Origin: Acidaminococcus timonensis
GTDB lineage: Bacteria > Bacillota > Negativicutes > Acidaminococcales > Acidaminococcaceae
DNA: 64,000 nucleotides
NCBI RefSeq assembly: GCF_900106585.1
Contig: NZ_FNWH01000006.1
Location: 744,001-808,000 of the forward strand
Direction of reading: 5' to 3'
Shown here in pieces: positions 33,897 through 43,137 of this stretch (positions within the stretch are counted from its first letter, which is position 1; each line of letters opens with the position of its first letter). The notes beneath the pieces were generated by a model, which saw only the letters and a list, made by a program, of their open reading frames with translations, did not search any database and was not told the DNA's origin. The translations under genes were made by a program, and so were the position numbers.

Positions 33897-35867
33897 ATGA
33901 AGCGCAGCGCCATCGATGAATACAGTACGTTCCTGTACCATCAGGGAACGAATTATGAAAGCTATCGCCTGTTCGGGGCCCATTTCACCGTGTACAAACG
34001 GAAACCCTGTGTGCGCTTTGCCTTATGGGCACCTCATGCGCAGAAAGTCAGTGTAGTGGGGGATTTCAACAGCTGGGATCCGGCCGCAAGTCCCATGGAA
34101 AAAAGTCCCCTGGGAAACGGGGTATGGGTGGCCTACATCCCGGGCCTCAAGGAAGGGGATCTGTACAAATACGCCATCACCACGGCCAGCGGGGAGGAGA
34201 TCCTGAAAAGCGATCCCTACGCCTTCTGGTCGGAGGTGCGGCCCAACACGGCCAGCCGGCTGACGAAGCTCACGTACCGGTGGCACGACCAGAAATGGCA
34301 GAAACAGCGGCCCCAGTACGATTCCTACCATAACCCCATGCTCACCTACGAAGTCCATCTGGGCTCCTGGCGCCGGGGCGAGGAAGGGCGGCTCCTGACC
34401 TACCGGGAAATCGCTCCCCGGCTGGTGGAATATGTCAAGGAGATGCACTATACCCACATCGAGCTGATGCCCCTGTGCGAGTATCCCTTCGACGGCTCCT
34501 GGGGTTACCAGGCCACCGGGTATTTTTCCGCCACCAGCCGCTACGGCAAACCGGAAGATTTCATGTACCTGGTGGACCAGTGCCACAAAAACGGTATCGG
34601 CGTGATCCTGGACTGGGTACCCGGCCACTACTGCCGGGATGCCCACGGGCTGCGGCTCTTCGACGGGGAACCCTGCTACGAATCAGGCAACCCCAGCCTG
34701 GCCGAGAACAAAGAGTGGGACACCATGAACTTCGACTACGGCCGCACGGAGGTGCAGTCGTTCCTGATCTCCAGCGCCCTGTTCTGGCTGAAGGAATTCC
34801 ACCTGGACGGGCTGCGGATCGACGCCGTGGCCAACATGCTGTACCTGGATTACGGCAAAAAGCCCGGGGAATGGACCCCCAACAGGAACGGCGGCCATGA
34901 GAACCTGGAAGCCGTGGCCTTTTTGCAGAAGCTGAACACCGCCGTGTTCGAAGAAGTACCCCAGGCGCTCATGATTGCCGAAGAATCCACGGCCTGGCCC
35001 ATGGTGACCCGTCCGGTGAAGGACGGCGGCCTGGGCTTCAACTACAAATGGAACATGGGCTGGATGAACGACATGCTGGAATACATGAGCATGGATCCCC
35101 TGTTCCGGAAAGACCACCAGAATCTGATTACCTTCTCGTTGTGCTACGCCTTCTCGGAGAACTTCATCCTGCCCCTTTCCCATGACGAAATGGTCCATGG
35201 GAAGAAATCCCTGCTGGACAAGATGCCGGGGGACTACTGGCAGAAGTTCGCCGGCCTGCGGGCTTTCTACGGCTACTGGATGACCCACCCGGGCAAGAAG
35301 CTCCTGTTCATGGGGGCCGATTTCGGCCAGTTCATCGAATGGAAGTATGACGACAGCCTGGACTGGCACCTGCTGGACTATCCCATGCATGCGGCCATGC
35401 ACAAATATCTGCAGACCCTGAACGGATACTACGGAGCCCACCGGGAACTGTGGGAGGAAGACTACGACTGGAAGGGCTTCCAGTGGATCAGCTGTGACGA
35501 CTGCGATAACAGCGTCATTGCCTTCTGCCGGCTGGCCGGAGACGAAAAAGCCATGACCCTGGTGGTGTGCAACTTCACCCCTGTGGTCCGTCATCACTAC
35601 CGGATCGGAGCCCCCCGGCCCGGTGTATATCAGGAAGTATTGAACAGCGACGCCACGGAGTTCGGAGGTTCAGGCATCCTGAATGCGGGGGATCTCACCA
35701 CCGAAGCGATCCCCATGCACGGACGTTCCCAATCCCTGGAACTGACCCTGCCGCCGCTGGGTACCATTTATTTGCAACTGGTAAAGGAAGGTGATTCCCA
35801 TGAGAACCCTGAAGACAAAAAAGACCCGCGTTCGGCGGAAGCTGGTGAAGCGGGAAGTGGCCATTGA
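33897..35867 (+). CDS. glgB: 1,4-alpha-glucan branching enzyme
   Basis: A 656-residue GH13 branching enzyme. An N-terminal CBM48 domain (about 25-120; VRFALWAPHAQKVSVVGDFN) is followed by the catalytic barrel with MPLCEYPFDGSWGYQATGYF, the nucleophile Asp in GLRIDAVANMLY, the acid Glu in LMIAEESTAWP and the third Asp in LPLSHDEMVHGK. Beyond the usual C-terminal beta domain the protein runs on for about 25 charged residues. This tail is encoded in the 68 bases that overlap the 5' end of glgA in another frame. The start at 33897 follows CAGGGAGGCATGGACC. Confidence 0.95.
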   Translation: MKRSAIDEYSTFLYHQGTNYESYRLFGAHFTVYKRKPCVRFALWAPHAQKVSVVGDFNSWDPAASPMEKSPLGNGVWVAYIPGLKEGDLYKYAITTASGEEILKSDPYAFWSEVRPNTASRLTKLTYRWHDQKWQKQRPQYDSYHNPMLTYEVHLGSWRRGEEGRLLTYREIAPRLVEYVKEMHYTHIELMPLCEYPFDGSWGYQATGYFSATSRYGKPEDFMYLVDQCHKNGIGVILDWVPGHYCRDAHGLRLFDGEPCYESGNPSLAENKEWDTMNFDYGRTEVQSFLISSALFWLKEFHLDGLRIDAVANMLYLDYGKKPGEWTPNRNGGHENLEAVAFLQKLNTAVFEEVPQALMIAEESTAWPMVTRPVKDGGLGFNYKWNMGWMNDMLEYMSMDPLFRKDHQNLITFSLCYAFSENFILPLSHDEMVHGKKSLLDKMPGDYWQKFAGLRAFYGYWMTHPGKKLLFMGADFGQFIEWKYDDSLDWHLLDYPMHAAMHKYLQTLNGYYGAHRELWEEDYDWKGFQWISCDDCDNSVIAFCRLAGDEKAMTLVVCNFTPVVRHHYRIGAPRPGVYQEVLNSDATEFGGSGILNAGDLTTEAIPMHGRSQSLELTLPPLGTIYLQLVKEGDSHENPEDKKDPRSAEAGEAGSGH

Positions 35868-37389
35868 GACCAAGGAAGGACTGATCCCCGAAGGGGAGAA
35901 AGTGGAAGCTCCTGAGACGGGAGCCAAAGCCGCAGAAGCCCCGAAAAAGGCACCGCTGAAGGTCCTGTTCGTGGCTTCCGAAGCCGTGCCCTTCATCAAG
36001 ACCGGCGGCCTGGCCGACGTAATGGGAGCCCTGCCCCGTTCTCTGGCGGCCAAAGGCCTGGACGTACGGCTGGTCATCCCCAAATACAGCCGGATCGGCC
36101 AGGAATGGAAGAACAAGATGCAGGAAGTGGTGCGGGGACAGGTGAACCTGGCCTGGCGCCAGCAGTACTATGGCGTGGAAGAAGTGCAGCTGGACGGGGT
36201 GACCTGTTACTTCATCGACAACGAATACTATTTCAAGCGGGACAAGCTGTACGGCTATGGTGATGACGCCGAACGGTTCGCCTATTTCTGCCGGGCCGTA
36301 TTGACCATGCTGCCCAAAGTGGGCTTCCATCCCGATGTGCTCCACTGCAACGACTGGCACACGGGCCTGATGGGGGTGTACCTGAAGGAAGACTTCCAGC
36401 ATGATCCCTGGTACCAGGGCATCAAAGTGGTATACACCATCCACAACCTGAAATACCAGGGCATTTATGACCGGAGCATCATGAGCGACATCATCGGCCT
36501 GCCCCAGGAACTGTTCGACAACGGCAACCTGGAATGCAACGGCTGCGTGAACTATATGAAGTCCGGTCTGGTCTATGCGGACCAGATCACCACCGTGAGC
36601 CCCACCTATGCCAAAGAGATCACCTATCCCTACTTCGGAGAAGGGCTGGACGGGTACATCCGGGATCACCAGGACAAGGTGACGGGCATCATCAACGGCC
36701 TGGACACCCGGGCCTATGACCCGGCCACAGACCCCTTCCTGAAGGCACGGTACACCGTGGAGAACGTGCGGGCGGCCAAGCGGGTGGACAAGGATGCCCT
36801 GCGGCAGCAGCTGGGCCTGCGGATCAAACGGGGCGTCCCCATGCTGGCCATGGTGACCCGGCTGACCGAAAGCAAGGGCCTGGATCTGGTGACCCGGATC
36901 ATGGACGAACTGCTGGAGGAAGATGTACAGCTGGTAGTGGTGGGCACCGGCGACAAAGAATACGAGGACTATTTCCGGGGCCTGGCCCAGCGCCATCCCA
37001 CCAAATGCTCGGCCCATCTGTGCTTCAATGAAGCCCTGGCCCACCAGGTGTATGCAGCGGCGGACATATTCCTCATGCCCTCCCGGTACGAGCCCTGTGG
37101 CCTGAGCCAGCTGATTGCCCTGCGCTACGGCACCATCCCGGTGGTCCGGGAAACCGGCGGCCTGAAAGACACGGTACAGCCCTACGACAAATACACGAAG
37201 CAGGGCAACGGGTTCACCTTTGCCGATTACAACGCCCATGAACTGCTGTTCACCACCAAGCGGGCCATGGGCTGCTACGAAGATGCGGCCCAGTGGGACT
37301 CTTTGATCCACAATGCCATGACCAGCGACTTCGGCTGGGACCGTTCGGCAGAGGCGTACCTGGCGCTGTATCAGAAAGTGACGGAGTGA
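35800..37389 (+). CDS. glgA: Glycogen synthase with basic N-terminal extension
   Basis: A 529-residue GT5 ADP-glucose:glycogen glucosyltransferase. The usual N-terminus LKVLFVASEAVPFIKTGGLA begins only near residue 53. It is preceded by a Lys/Arg-rich then Ala/Glu-rich extension (MRTLKTKKTRVRRKLVKREV...). Downstream, HCNDWHTGLMGVYL, YTIHNLKYQG, TRLTESKGLDLV and FLMPSRYEPCGLSQLIALRYG are all as in the family. The start at 35800 follows AAAGGAAGGTGATTCCC; an alternative GTG lies at 35791. The extension is coded by the region shared with the glgB tail. It could be a real basic tail or a late start. Confidence 0.92.
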   Translation: MRTLKTKKTRVRRKLVKREVAIETKEGLIPEGEKVEAPETGAKAAEAPKKAPLKVLFVASEAVPFIKTGGLADVMGALPRSLAAKGLDVRLVIPKYSRIGQEWKNKMQEVVRGQVNLAWRQQYYGVEEVQLDGVTCYFIDNEYYFKRDKLYGYGDDAERFAYFCRAVLTMLPKVGFHPDVLHCNDWHTGLMGVYLKEDFQHDPWYQGIKVVYTIHNLKYQGIYDRSIMSDIIGLPQELFDNGNLECNGCVNYMKSGLVYADQITTVSPTYAKEITYPYFGEGLDGYIRDHQDKVTGIINGLDTRAYDPATDPFLKARYTVENVRAAKRVDKDALRQQLGLRIKRGVPMLAMVTRLTESKGLDLVTRIMDELLEEDVQLVVVGTGDKEYEDYFRGLAQRHPTKCSAHLCFNEALAHQVYAAADIFLMPSRYEPCGLSQLIALRYGTIPVVRETGGLKDTVQPYDKYTKQGNGFTFADYNAHELLFTTKRAMGCYEDAAQWDSLIHNAMTSDFGWDRSAEAYLALYQKVTE

Positions 37390-37432
37390 CCTCCCGCCGG
37401 ACACAATCCATCGTATGTAAAAGGAGAACCCT

Positions 37433-40400
37433 ATGACGGTACAGGTTTGGCATGATTCCCACAATCCCTATGACAGGTTTCCTTTCGGAGCTGCCCCTGC
37501 GGGCAGCTCTGTTTTCCTGCGTCTGGAAACCGACGGTCAGGACCTGGAGGGCCTGACCGTGACCCTGCGGGTGTGGCAGAACGGGGCAGGGGAGACCATA
37601 ACCCCCATGGTCCGGGAAGGCAATACCTTTACAGGGGTCCTGGCTTTGCCCCGGACCGGCTGCCTGCTCTGGTACTACTTCATCCTGGAGCAGCAGGGCC
37701 GGCGCTGGTACTACGGCAACAACGCCGGTCAGCTGGGAGGCCGGGGCCAGCAGTGGGCAAAGGAGCCTGCCAGCTACCAGATCACGGTCTTTGAAAAAGA
37801 GATCCACACCCCGGACTGGTTCAAAGAGGCCATTGTCTACCAGATTTTTCCCGACCGGTTCCGCCGGGGCCGCAACACCACTGCCACCCTGACCGGAAAG
37901 ACCGGCGCCGTGCTCCACAGCGACTGGAATGACAGACCGGCCTACTGGAAGGATCCGGCCACCGGGGACATTCTGTACTACGACTTCTTCGGGGGCAACC
38001 TGGCCGGCATCCGGGAAAAGTTCGACTACCTGAAGAGCCTGGGGGTGACGGCCCTGTACCTGAACCCGGTATTCGAGGCCGTGAGCAACCACCGGTACGA
38101 CACCGGCGATTATCATAAGATCGACCCGTTCCTGGGCACCAACGAGGAATTCACCCGGTTCTGCAAAGCCGCCGGAGAGGCCGGCCTGCAGGTGATCCTG
38201 GACGGGGTATTCAGCCATACCGGGGCCGACAGCCGGTACTTCAACAAATTCGGCCACTACCCGGAAACGGGGGCATACCAGTCCCCACAGTCCCCCTACT
38301 ATTCCTGGTACCGGTTCAGCCACTACCCGGACGACTACGAAGCCTGGTGGGGGGTGAAGGATCTGCCCAATGTGGATGAGATGAACCCCAGCTACCTGAA
38401 TTTCATCATCCGGGAGCCCCACAGCGTATTGAAGGAATGGCTGAAAATGGGCATCAGCGGCTGGCGGCTGGATGTGATCGACGAACTGCCGGAACCCTTC
38501 CTGCAGCTGTTCTACCGCACCCTGAAAAAGGAAAACCCCGACGCCGTGCTCATCGGGGAAGTGTGGGAAGATGCCTCCAACAAGGTCAGCTACGGGCAGC
38601 AGCGCCAGTACCTGTGCGGCCGGGACATGGACAGTGCCATGAACTACGCCCAGCGGGCCCTGCAGCTGGATTACGTACTGGGAAAGCAACCGGCGGAAGC
38701 CATGGCGATGGGGCTGCAGAAGCTTTGGGAGAACTATCCCCTGGAGCACACCTATGCCATGCTGAACCTGATCGGGAGCCATGACGTGGAGCGGGTGCTG
38801 ACCCTGCTCACCGACGGAGGCGCCGCCGGCAGCCGGGACGCAGCAGAGGCCGGCAAGGCCCGTCTGCACCTGCTGCTCACCTGGCAGTTCACCCAGCCCG
38901 GGGCTCCCTGCATCTACTATGGGGACGAAGTGGGCGTCACCGGCCGAAAGGACCCGGACAACCGGCGCACCTATCCCTGGGGCCGGGAGGACCGGGAAAT
39001 CCTGGGCTGGGTGCGGAAGCTGGCTGAACTGCGGCAAAGCCACGCTGCCCTGCGCACCGGCCGTTTCCTGCCGGTATATGCCAGCGGGGATGGGTTTGCC
39101 TTTGTGCGCAGCATCGAAGGGGGTCGGGATGTGTTCGGCCACAAAGCAGAGGACGGGGCCTTTCTGGTGGCCCTGAACCGGAACGGCACCCAGTCTGCCA
39201 CACTGACTATTCATTCCGACGGCCTTCTGGCCGGAACATGGCACTGTGTAGCCGGAGAACTGGAGGCGCCCCTCCGGAATTCCGATGGAGACATGACTCT
39301 GACCCTGCCGCCCCTGGGTGCCGCCGTGCTGCAAAAGGCAGAACCGACTTGCAAACAGGCCGGTGTGCTGCTCCACATTACCTCTCTGCCCTCCAATGAA
39401 GGGAATGGGGTGCTGGGGAAGGAAGCCTTTGCCTTCCTGGATTTCCTGCACCGGGCCGGCCAGAAAGTGTGGCAGATCCTGCCTCTGACCCCGCCTCTTG
39501 TGGGGGATTCACCTTACCTGGCGGATTCTGCCTTTGCGGGCAACCCGGACCTGATTTCCCTGGAAGACCTCCACGACCGGGGCTGGCTGTCCGACGCCCT
39601 GTGGCAATCCTTCCGGCAGAAGATCGCCGGAAAGACCGACTGGCATACCATCCGCCGGGCCAAAAATAAAATCCTGTGGCAGCTGAGCCACGATCCCCAT
39701 AACAACATGGACTGGGCTCCCTTTGCCGGCTTCTGCCAGGAAAACAGAGACTGGCTGGAGGATTATGCCCTGTTCAAAGCCATCGGGGCCTTCTTCGGAG
39801 GCCGTCCCTGGACCCAGTGGCCTGAGGACGTGCGGACCCACCAGCCCCATGCCCTCAGCTGGTACAAACGGGAACTGCGGGGCACCGTGGATCACATCAA
39901 ATTTCTCCAGTACCTGTTCCAGGTCCAGTGGCAGGCCCTCCACGAATCTGCCCGGAAAAAGGGCATCACCCTCCTGGGGGATCTGCCCATCTATGTGGCC
40001 CACAACAGTGCGGACTGTTGGGCCCACCAGGAGCTGTTCGACCTGCTGCCCAGCGGCCTGCCCCGGGAAGTGGCCGGGGTGCCGCCCGATTACTTCAGCA
40101 AGGATGGCCAGTTGTGGGGGAACCCGTTGTACAACTGGCAGGCCATGGCAGAAGACGGCTACGGCTGGTGGCAGGCCCGGCTGGAACGGATGAAGACCCT
40201 GGTGGATGCCCTGCGCATCGACCATTTCCGGGCCTTTGCCGCCTACTGGGCCGTTCCTGGCAGTGCCAAAACGGCCAAAGAAGGCACTTGGCGCCCCGGT
40301 CCCGGAGAAGCCCTGTTCCGGGCTGTACGAACCGGTCTGGGAGATTTCCCCCTGGTGGCGGAAGACCTGGGCAGCCTGAGCCCGGACGTGTTCCAGCTGC

Positions 40401-40831
40401 GGGACAGCTTGGATCTGCCCGGCATGAAGATCCTCCAGTTCCACTTGAAGGAACGGAGCGACGTCCACCTGACCTTCGATACCCCGGCCCGGTGCCTGGC
40501 CTATACAGGCACCCATGACAACAATACCCTGTGGGGCTGGTTCACGGAAGAGCTTCCCTCCTGGCAACAGAGACAGCTGCTCCAGGAACTGGGGCTGCCT
40601 GGGGATGCCTCCCCGGAAACCATCGTGTGGGCCCTGCTGGCCCTGCTTTACAGCCGCCGGGCGGAAACGGTGATCACCCCGGTGCAGGATCTTCTGGCCC
40701 TGGGCAGTCAGGCCCGGATGAATGTACCCGGCGTAGCCACCGGCAACTGGCGCTGGCAGCTGCAGGAAGGCCAGCTGACCCCGGCGCTGGCAGAAAAACT
40801 GGCCGCCCTGGCCAAAACCTTCGGGAGGTAA
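37433..40831 (+). CDS. GH13 neopullulanase-like / GH77 4-alpha-glucanotransferase fusion
   Basis: An 1132-residue two-enzyme polypeptide. Residues about 1-125 resemble a CBM34-type domain. A GH13 barrel follows (about 130-560): EAIVYQIFPDRF, ILDGVFSHTG, nucleophile Asp in GWRLDVIDELP, acid Glu in LIGEVWEDASN and the third Asp in NLIGSHDVERV, then a short beta domain. From about residue 640 a complete MalQ (GH77) starts with AGVLLHITSLPSNEGNGVLG, with Asp in DALRIDHFRAF, Glu in VAEDLGSLSPDV and Asp in YTGTHDNNTLWGW. It could debranch or trim and then reshuffle glycogen chains in the cytoplasm. There is no signal peptide. It lies in the glycogen operon. Confidence 0.92.
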   Translation: MTVQVWHDSHNPYDRFPFGAAPAGSSVFLRLETDGQDLEGLTVTLRVWQNGAGETITPMVREGNTFTGVLALPRTGCLLWYYFILEQQGRRWYYGNNAGQLGGRGQQWAKEPASYQITVFEKEIHTPDWFKEAIVYQIFPDRFRRGRNTTATLTGKTGAVLHSDWNDRPAYWKDPATGDILYYDFFGGNLAGIREKFDYLKSLGVTALYLNPVFEAVSNHRYDTGDYHKIDPFLGTNEEFTRFCKAAGEAGLQVILDGVFSHTGADSRYFNKFGHYPETGAYQSPQSPYYSWYRFSHYPDDYEAWWGVKDLPNVDEMNPSYLNFIIREPHSVLKEWLKMGISGWRLDVIDELPEPFLQLFYRTLKKENPDAVLIGEVWEDASNKVSYGQQRQYLCGRDMDSAMNYAQRALQLDYVLGKQPAEAMAMGLQKLWENYPLEHTYAMLNLIGSHDVERVLTLLTDGGAAGSRDAAEAGKARLHLLLTWQFTQPGAPCIYYGDEVGVTGRKDPDNRRTYPWGREDREILGWVRKLAELRQSHAALRTGRFLPVYASGDGFAFVRSIEGGRDVFGHKAEDGAFLVALNRNGTQSATLTIHSDGLLAGTWHCVAGELEAPLRNSDGDMTLTLPPLGAAVLQKAEPTCKQAGVLLHITSLPSNEGNGVLGKEAFAFLDFLHRAGQKVWQILPLTPPLVGDSPYLADSAFAGNPDLISLEDLHDRGWLSDALWQSFRQKIAGKTDWHTIRRAKNKILWQLSHDPHNNMDWAPFAGFCQENRDWLEDYALFKAIGAFFGGRPWTQWPEDVRTHQPHALSWYKRELRGTVDHIKFLQYLFQVQWQALHESARKKGITLLGDLPIYVAHNSADCWAHQELFDLLPSGLPREVAGVPPDYFSKDGQLWGNPLYNWQAMAEDGYGWWQARLERMKTLVDALRIDHFRAFAAYWAVPGSAKTAKEGTWRPGPGEALFRAVRTGLGDFPLVAEDLGSLSPDVFQLRDSLDLPGMKILQFHLKERSDVHLTFDTPARCLAYTGTHDNNTLWGWFTEELPSWQQRQLLQELGLPGDASPETIVWALLALLYSRRAETVITPVQDLLALGSQARMNVPGVATGNWRWQLQEGQLTPALAEKLAALAKTFGR

Positions 40832-40834
40832 CGT

Positions 40835-42484
40835 ATGTATATCACCCAAATGCGGATCCAAAATTACCGCAACTTCAAAGACCTTTCCATGACCTTCCAT
40901 CCCCTGGCCAACTATCTGGTGGGGGAAAACGACATCGGAAAAAGCAGCTTCCTGCGCCTGGTCTCCTTTGTGACCCGAGCCCGGAACGTGGAGGAAATCG
41001 AATACGACGATCCCCGTCAGCCCATCCGCATCGACCTGGAGGTCCAGTTGCTGGAAGGAAAAAAGGAACACTTTGCCGATACCCCGGATGATCATCGGCA
41101 GACCATCCGGGTGCGGCTGGAAATGCAGGTGTCGGACATCGTACCCCGGCTGTACGACCTGGACACCGGAGAAACGCTGCCTCTGGAGACCATCCGGCGG
41201 CTGCGCTACGTAAGCTACTCGGCCCTGAGCCAGGAGGATGCCCAGGTGCGTCCCCAGGTGTACCGGGCCCTGGAACGGTGGCTGGCCCAGTGGGAAGCCA
41301 GTCACTGCGGACCCATTCCCCGAGAGGAGCGGCAGTACATCCAGCACGAAGTGAACGTGGGCAATTTCGATTCCTCCTATTATGAATGCATCTTCTACCT
41401 GTCCCGGATCCTGTGCCGCAGCAACCGGCACCGGGCCGACAATTTGAAGTTCATTTCCCTGGCGGCCCTGCGGGTGATCACCCAGATCTACCAGATGGCC
41501 CACAGCCTGGCGGTGCCCTTGGAGCACAACATCATCGTGGACAAAGACGGCCGGCAGTACCTGCCCCTGATCATCTCCATCGACGAACCGGAGATCCACC
41601 TCCATCCCTATATGCAACGGTCCATTCTGGAATACTACCAGCAGCTGCTGCGCAACGAGGATGCCCAGTTCTGCGCGCTCCTGAAGGACCTGTTCGGGCT
41701 GGACGGCCTGCGGGGCCAGCTGTTCGTGGTGACCCATTCCACCGACTCCCTGATCGACGACTACCGGAACATCGTCCGCCTGTACCGGAACCCCAGGGGA
41801 CAGGTCCGGGCTGCCTGCGGCTCCAGCTTCCACGTGAAACGGGAGATCGAAAAGCACCTGATCATGCACTTTCCCGAAGTGAAGGAGGCCCTGTACGCCC
41901 GCAGCGTGATCCTGGTGGAAGGGGAGACGGAGTTCGGCTGCTTCCAGCTGTTCGGCCAGAAGGTGGGAGTCCCCTTCGATTACTACGGCATCTGCCTGAT
42001 CAACGCCCGGGGCGAAAGTTCCATCGCCAAGATCAAGAAGCTGCTGGAATATTTCCAGCTTCCGGTGGTGGCGCTCTATGACGCGGATGTAAAGGAAGCC
42101 CACGCCAAAGAAAAGGGCGTATTCTTCACCCAGGGCATCTGCTTCGAGCAGGACCTGGCCCAGACCATGCTCCAGAAGGGCAAGCGGCAGGCACTGGACA
42201 GGATCATTGACAGTGCCTGCGGCTCCACCGGACGGACCAGCGCCGACATGATCAAACGGGCCTGCCACAAGCTGCAGCTGGATCCCCGGGATTTTCCCCC
42301 CGGCCCCCTGAACAAGGCCAAAACCCATAACGGTGCCCCTCTGTGGGTCCCGTATTTCGCCTGGCTCTACAGCAACAAGGGGGTGATCCTGGGCCGGCTG
42401 ATCGGACAGAGCCTGGAGCGCCGGGAAGTACCGGCGGCTTTCGCCCGGGTGATCAAAGAAGCAGGACGGCTGGCGACGGTGTAG
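40835..42484 (+). CDS. OLD-family ATPase/TOPRIM nuclease-like protein
   Basis: A 549-residue SMC-like ATPase with a TOPRIM domain. Walker A is VGENDIGKSSFLRL near residue 31, and Walker B is LIISIDEPEIHLHPYMQ near 248, with the switch VVTHSTDSLIDDY. The TOPRIM part has VILVEGETEFGCF near residue 363 and ALYDADVKEAHA near 414. OLD-family proteins are DNA nucleases, some acting in phage defence alone or with partners. It begins only 4 bases after the GH13-GH77 gene and is the last gene before the operon terminator. Its link with glycogen genes is unexplained. No UvrD-like partner (GajB) is adjacent. Confidence 0.85.
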   Translation: MYITQMRIQNYRNFKDLSMTFHPLANYLVGENDIGKSSFLRLVSFVTRARNVEEIEYDDPRQPIRIDLEVQLLEGKKEHFADTPDDHRQTIRVRLEMQVSDIVPRLYDLDTGETLPLETIRRLRYVSYSALSQEDAQVRPQVYRALERWLAQWEASHCGPIPREERQYIQHEVNVGNFDSSYYECIFYLSRILCRSNRHRADNLKFISLAALRVITQIYQMAHSLAVPLEHNIIVDKDGRQYLPLIISIDEPEIHLHPYMQRSILEYYQQLLRNEDAQFCALLKDLFGLDGLRGQLFVVTHSTDSLIDDYRNIVRLYRNPRGQVRAACGSSFHVKREIEKHLIMHFPEVKEALYARSVILVEGETEFGCFQLFGQKVGVPFDYYGICLINARGESSIAKIKKLLEYFQLPVVALYDADVKEAHAKEKGVFFTQGICFEQDLAQTMLQKGKRQALDRIIDSACGSTGRTSADMIKRACHKLQLDPRDFPPGPLNKAKTHNGAPLWVPYFAWLYSNKGVILGRLIGQSLERREVPAAFARVIKEAGRLATV

Positions 42485-42486
42485 GG

Positions 42487-42521
42487 TTTTGTGTCCTTCC
42501 CTGAAAGGGAAGGACACAAAA
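42487..42521. terminator. Terminator of the glycogen operon, perfect palindrome
   Basis: TTTTGTGTCCTTCCCT (42487-42502), loop GAA, AGGGAAGGACACAAAA (42506-42521). The 16-bp stem has A/T runs at both ends, so it may act in both directions. It belongs to a palindrome family seen at 45309 and 59857. Confidence 0.88.
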
Positions 42522-42531
42522 GTCCCTGTCA

Positions 42532-42560
42532 TTTACAATTTCCTGGGATTCATGTACAAT
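42532..42560 (+). promoter_or_regulatory. Predicted promoter of slyD
   Basis: TTTACA (42532-42537) and TACAAT (42555-42560), spacing 17. It lies 50 bases upstream of the slyD start. Confidence 0.6.
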
Positions 42561-42609
42561 AGATATCATCTGAATTTTTTCGGAAAAACTACATGATGGG
42601 AGCAAGCTC

Positions 42610-43038
42610 ATGAGCAACGAAAACAAAAAAGTGAAAGTCCATTACGAAGGCACCCTGAATGACGGAACCAAATTCGACTCCTCCTACGATCGGGGAGAGC
42701 CCCTGGAATTCGTGGTGGGCGCCGGTATGATGATCAAAGGCTTCGATGACGCTGTCCGGGACATGAAAGTGGGCGAAGTGAAGAACATCCACCTGATGCC
42801 TGAAGAAGCCTACGGCATGCCCAACCCCCAGAACATCCTGACCATGGAAATCGCCAAGATGCCCGGTTCTGAAAATCTGGAAGTGGGCCAGCGGGTGGGC
42901 CTGGGAACCCCTGACGGCCACCAGATCCCGGTGCGGGTCACGGAAAAGACCGGCACCACCATCACTTTCGATGCCAACCACGAAATGGCCGGCAAGGAAC
43001 TGAATTTCAAGATCGAACTGGTCTCCGTAGAAGGCTGA
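42610..43038 (+). CDS. slyD: FKBP-type peptidyl-prolyl isomerase, SlyD type
   Basis: A 142-residue cytoplasmic prolyl isomerase and chaperone. The FKBP half has VKVHYEGTLNDGTKFDSSYD at the N-terminus, the IF (insert-in-flap) chaperone domain lies between about residues 70 and 120 (EEAYGMPNPQNILTMEIAKM), and the fold closes with DANHEMAGKELNFKIELV. The His-rich metal-binding tail of E. coli SlyD is absent. The start at 42610 follows ATGGGAGCAAGCTC. It has its own promoter after the glycogen operon. Confidence 0.92.
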   Translation: MSNENKKVKVHYEGTLNDGTKFDSSYDRGEPLEFVVGAGMMIKGFDDAVRDMKVGEVKNIHLMPEEAYGMPNPQNILTMEIAKMPGSENLEVGQRVGLGTPDGHQIPVRVTEKTGTTITFDANHEMAGKELNFKIELVSVEG

Positions 43039-43106
43039 AGACAATAAGAATTCGTCCGTAGCCTCCCGGAAGGAACCAGTTCCGCCAGCATCAGCTGGCT
43101 TCCTTT

Positions 43107-43137
43107 GGCTAGTGACTAGAGACTAGTGACTAGTGAC
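43107..43137 (+). repeat. TAGTGAC composite repeat, copy beside a terminator hairpin
   Basis: GGCTAGTGACTAGAGACTAG then TGACTAGTGAC, almost identical to 20147-20177. The hairpin at 43138-43161 follows without a gap. Confidence 0.8.

Noticed and set aside
35670-37464. Long minus-strand frames opposite glgA
   Set aside because: They mirror glgA and the glgB tail; the overlap of the two glg genes on the plus strand is better supported by family alignment and ribosome site.
39509-42532. A 1007-codon open frame on the minus strand
   Set aside because: It covers the complement of two well-supported genes (the GH77 half and the OLD-like protein) and shows no domain or start signal.
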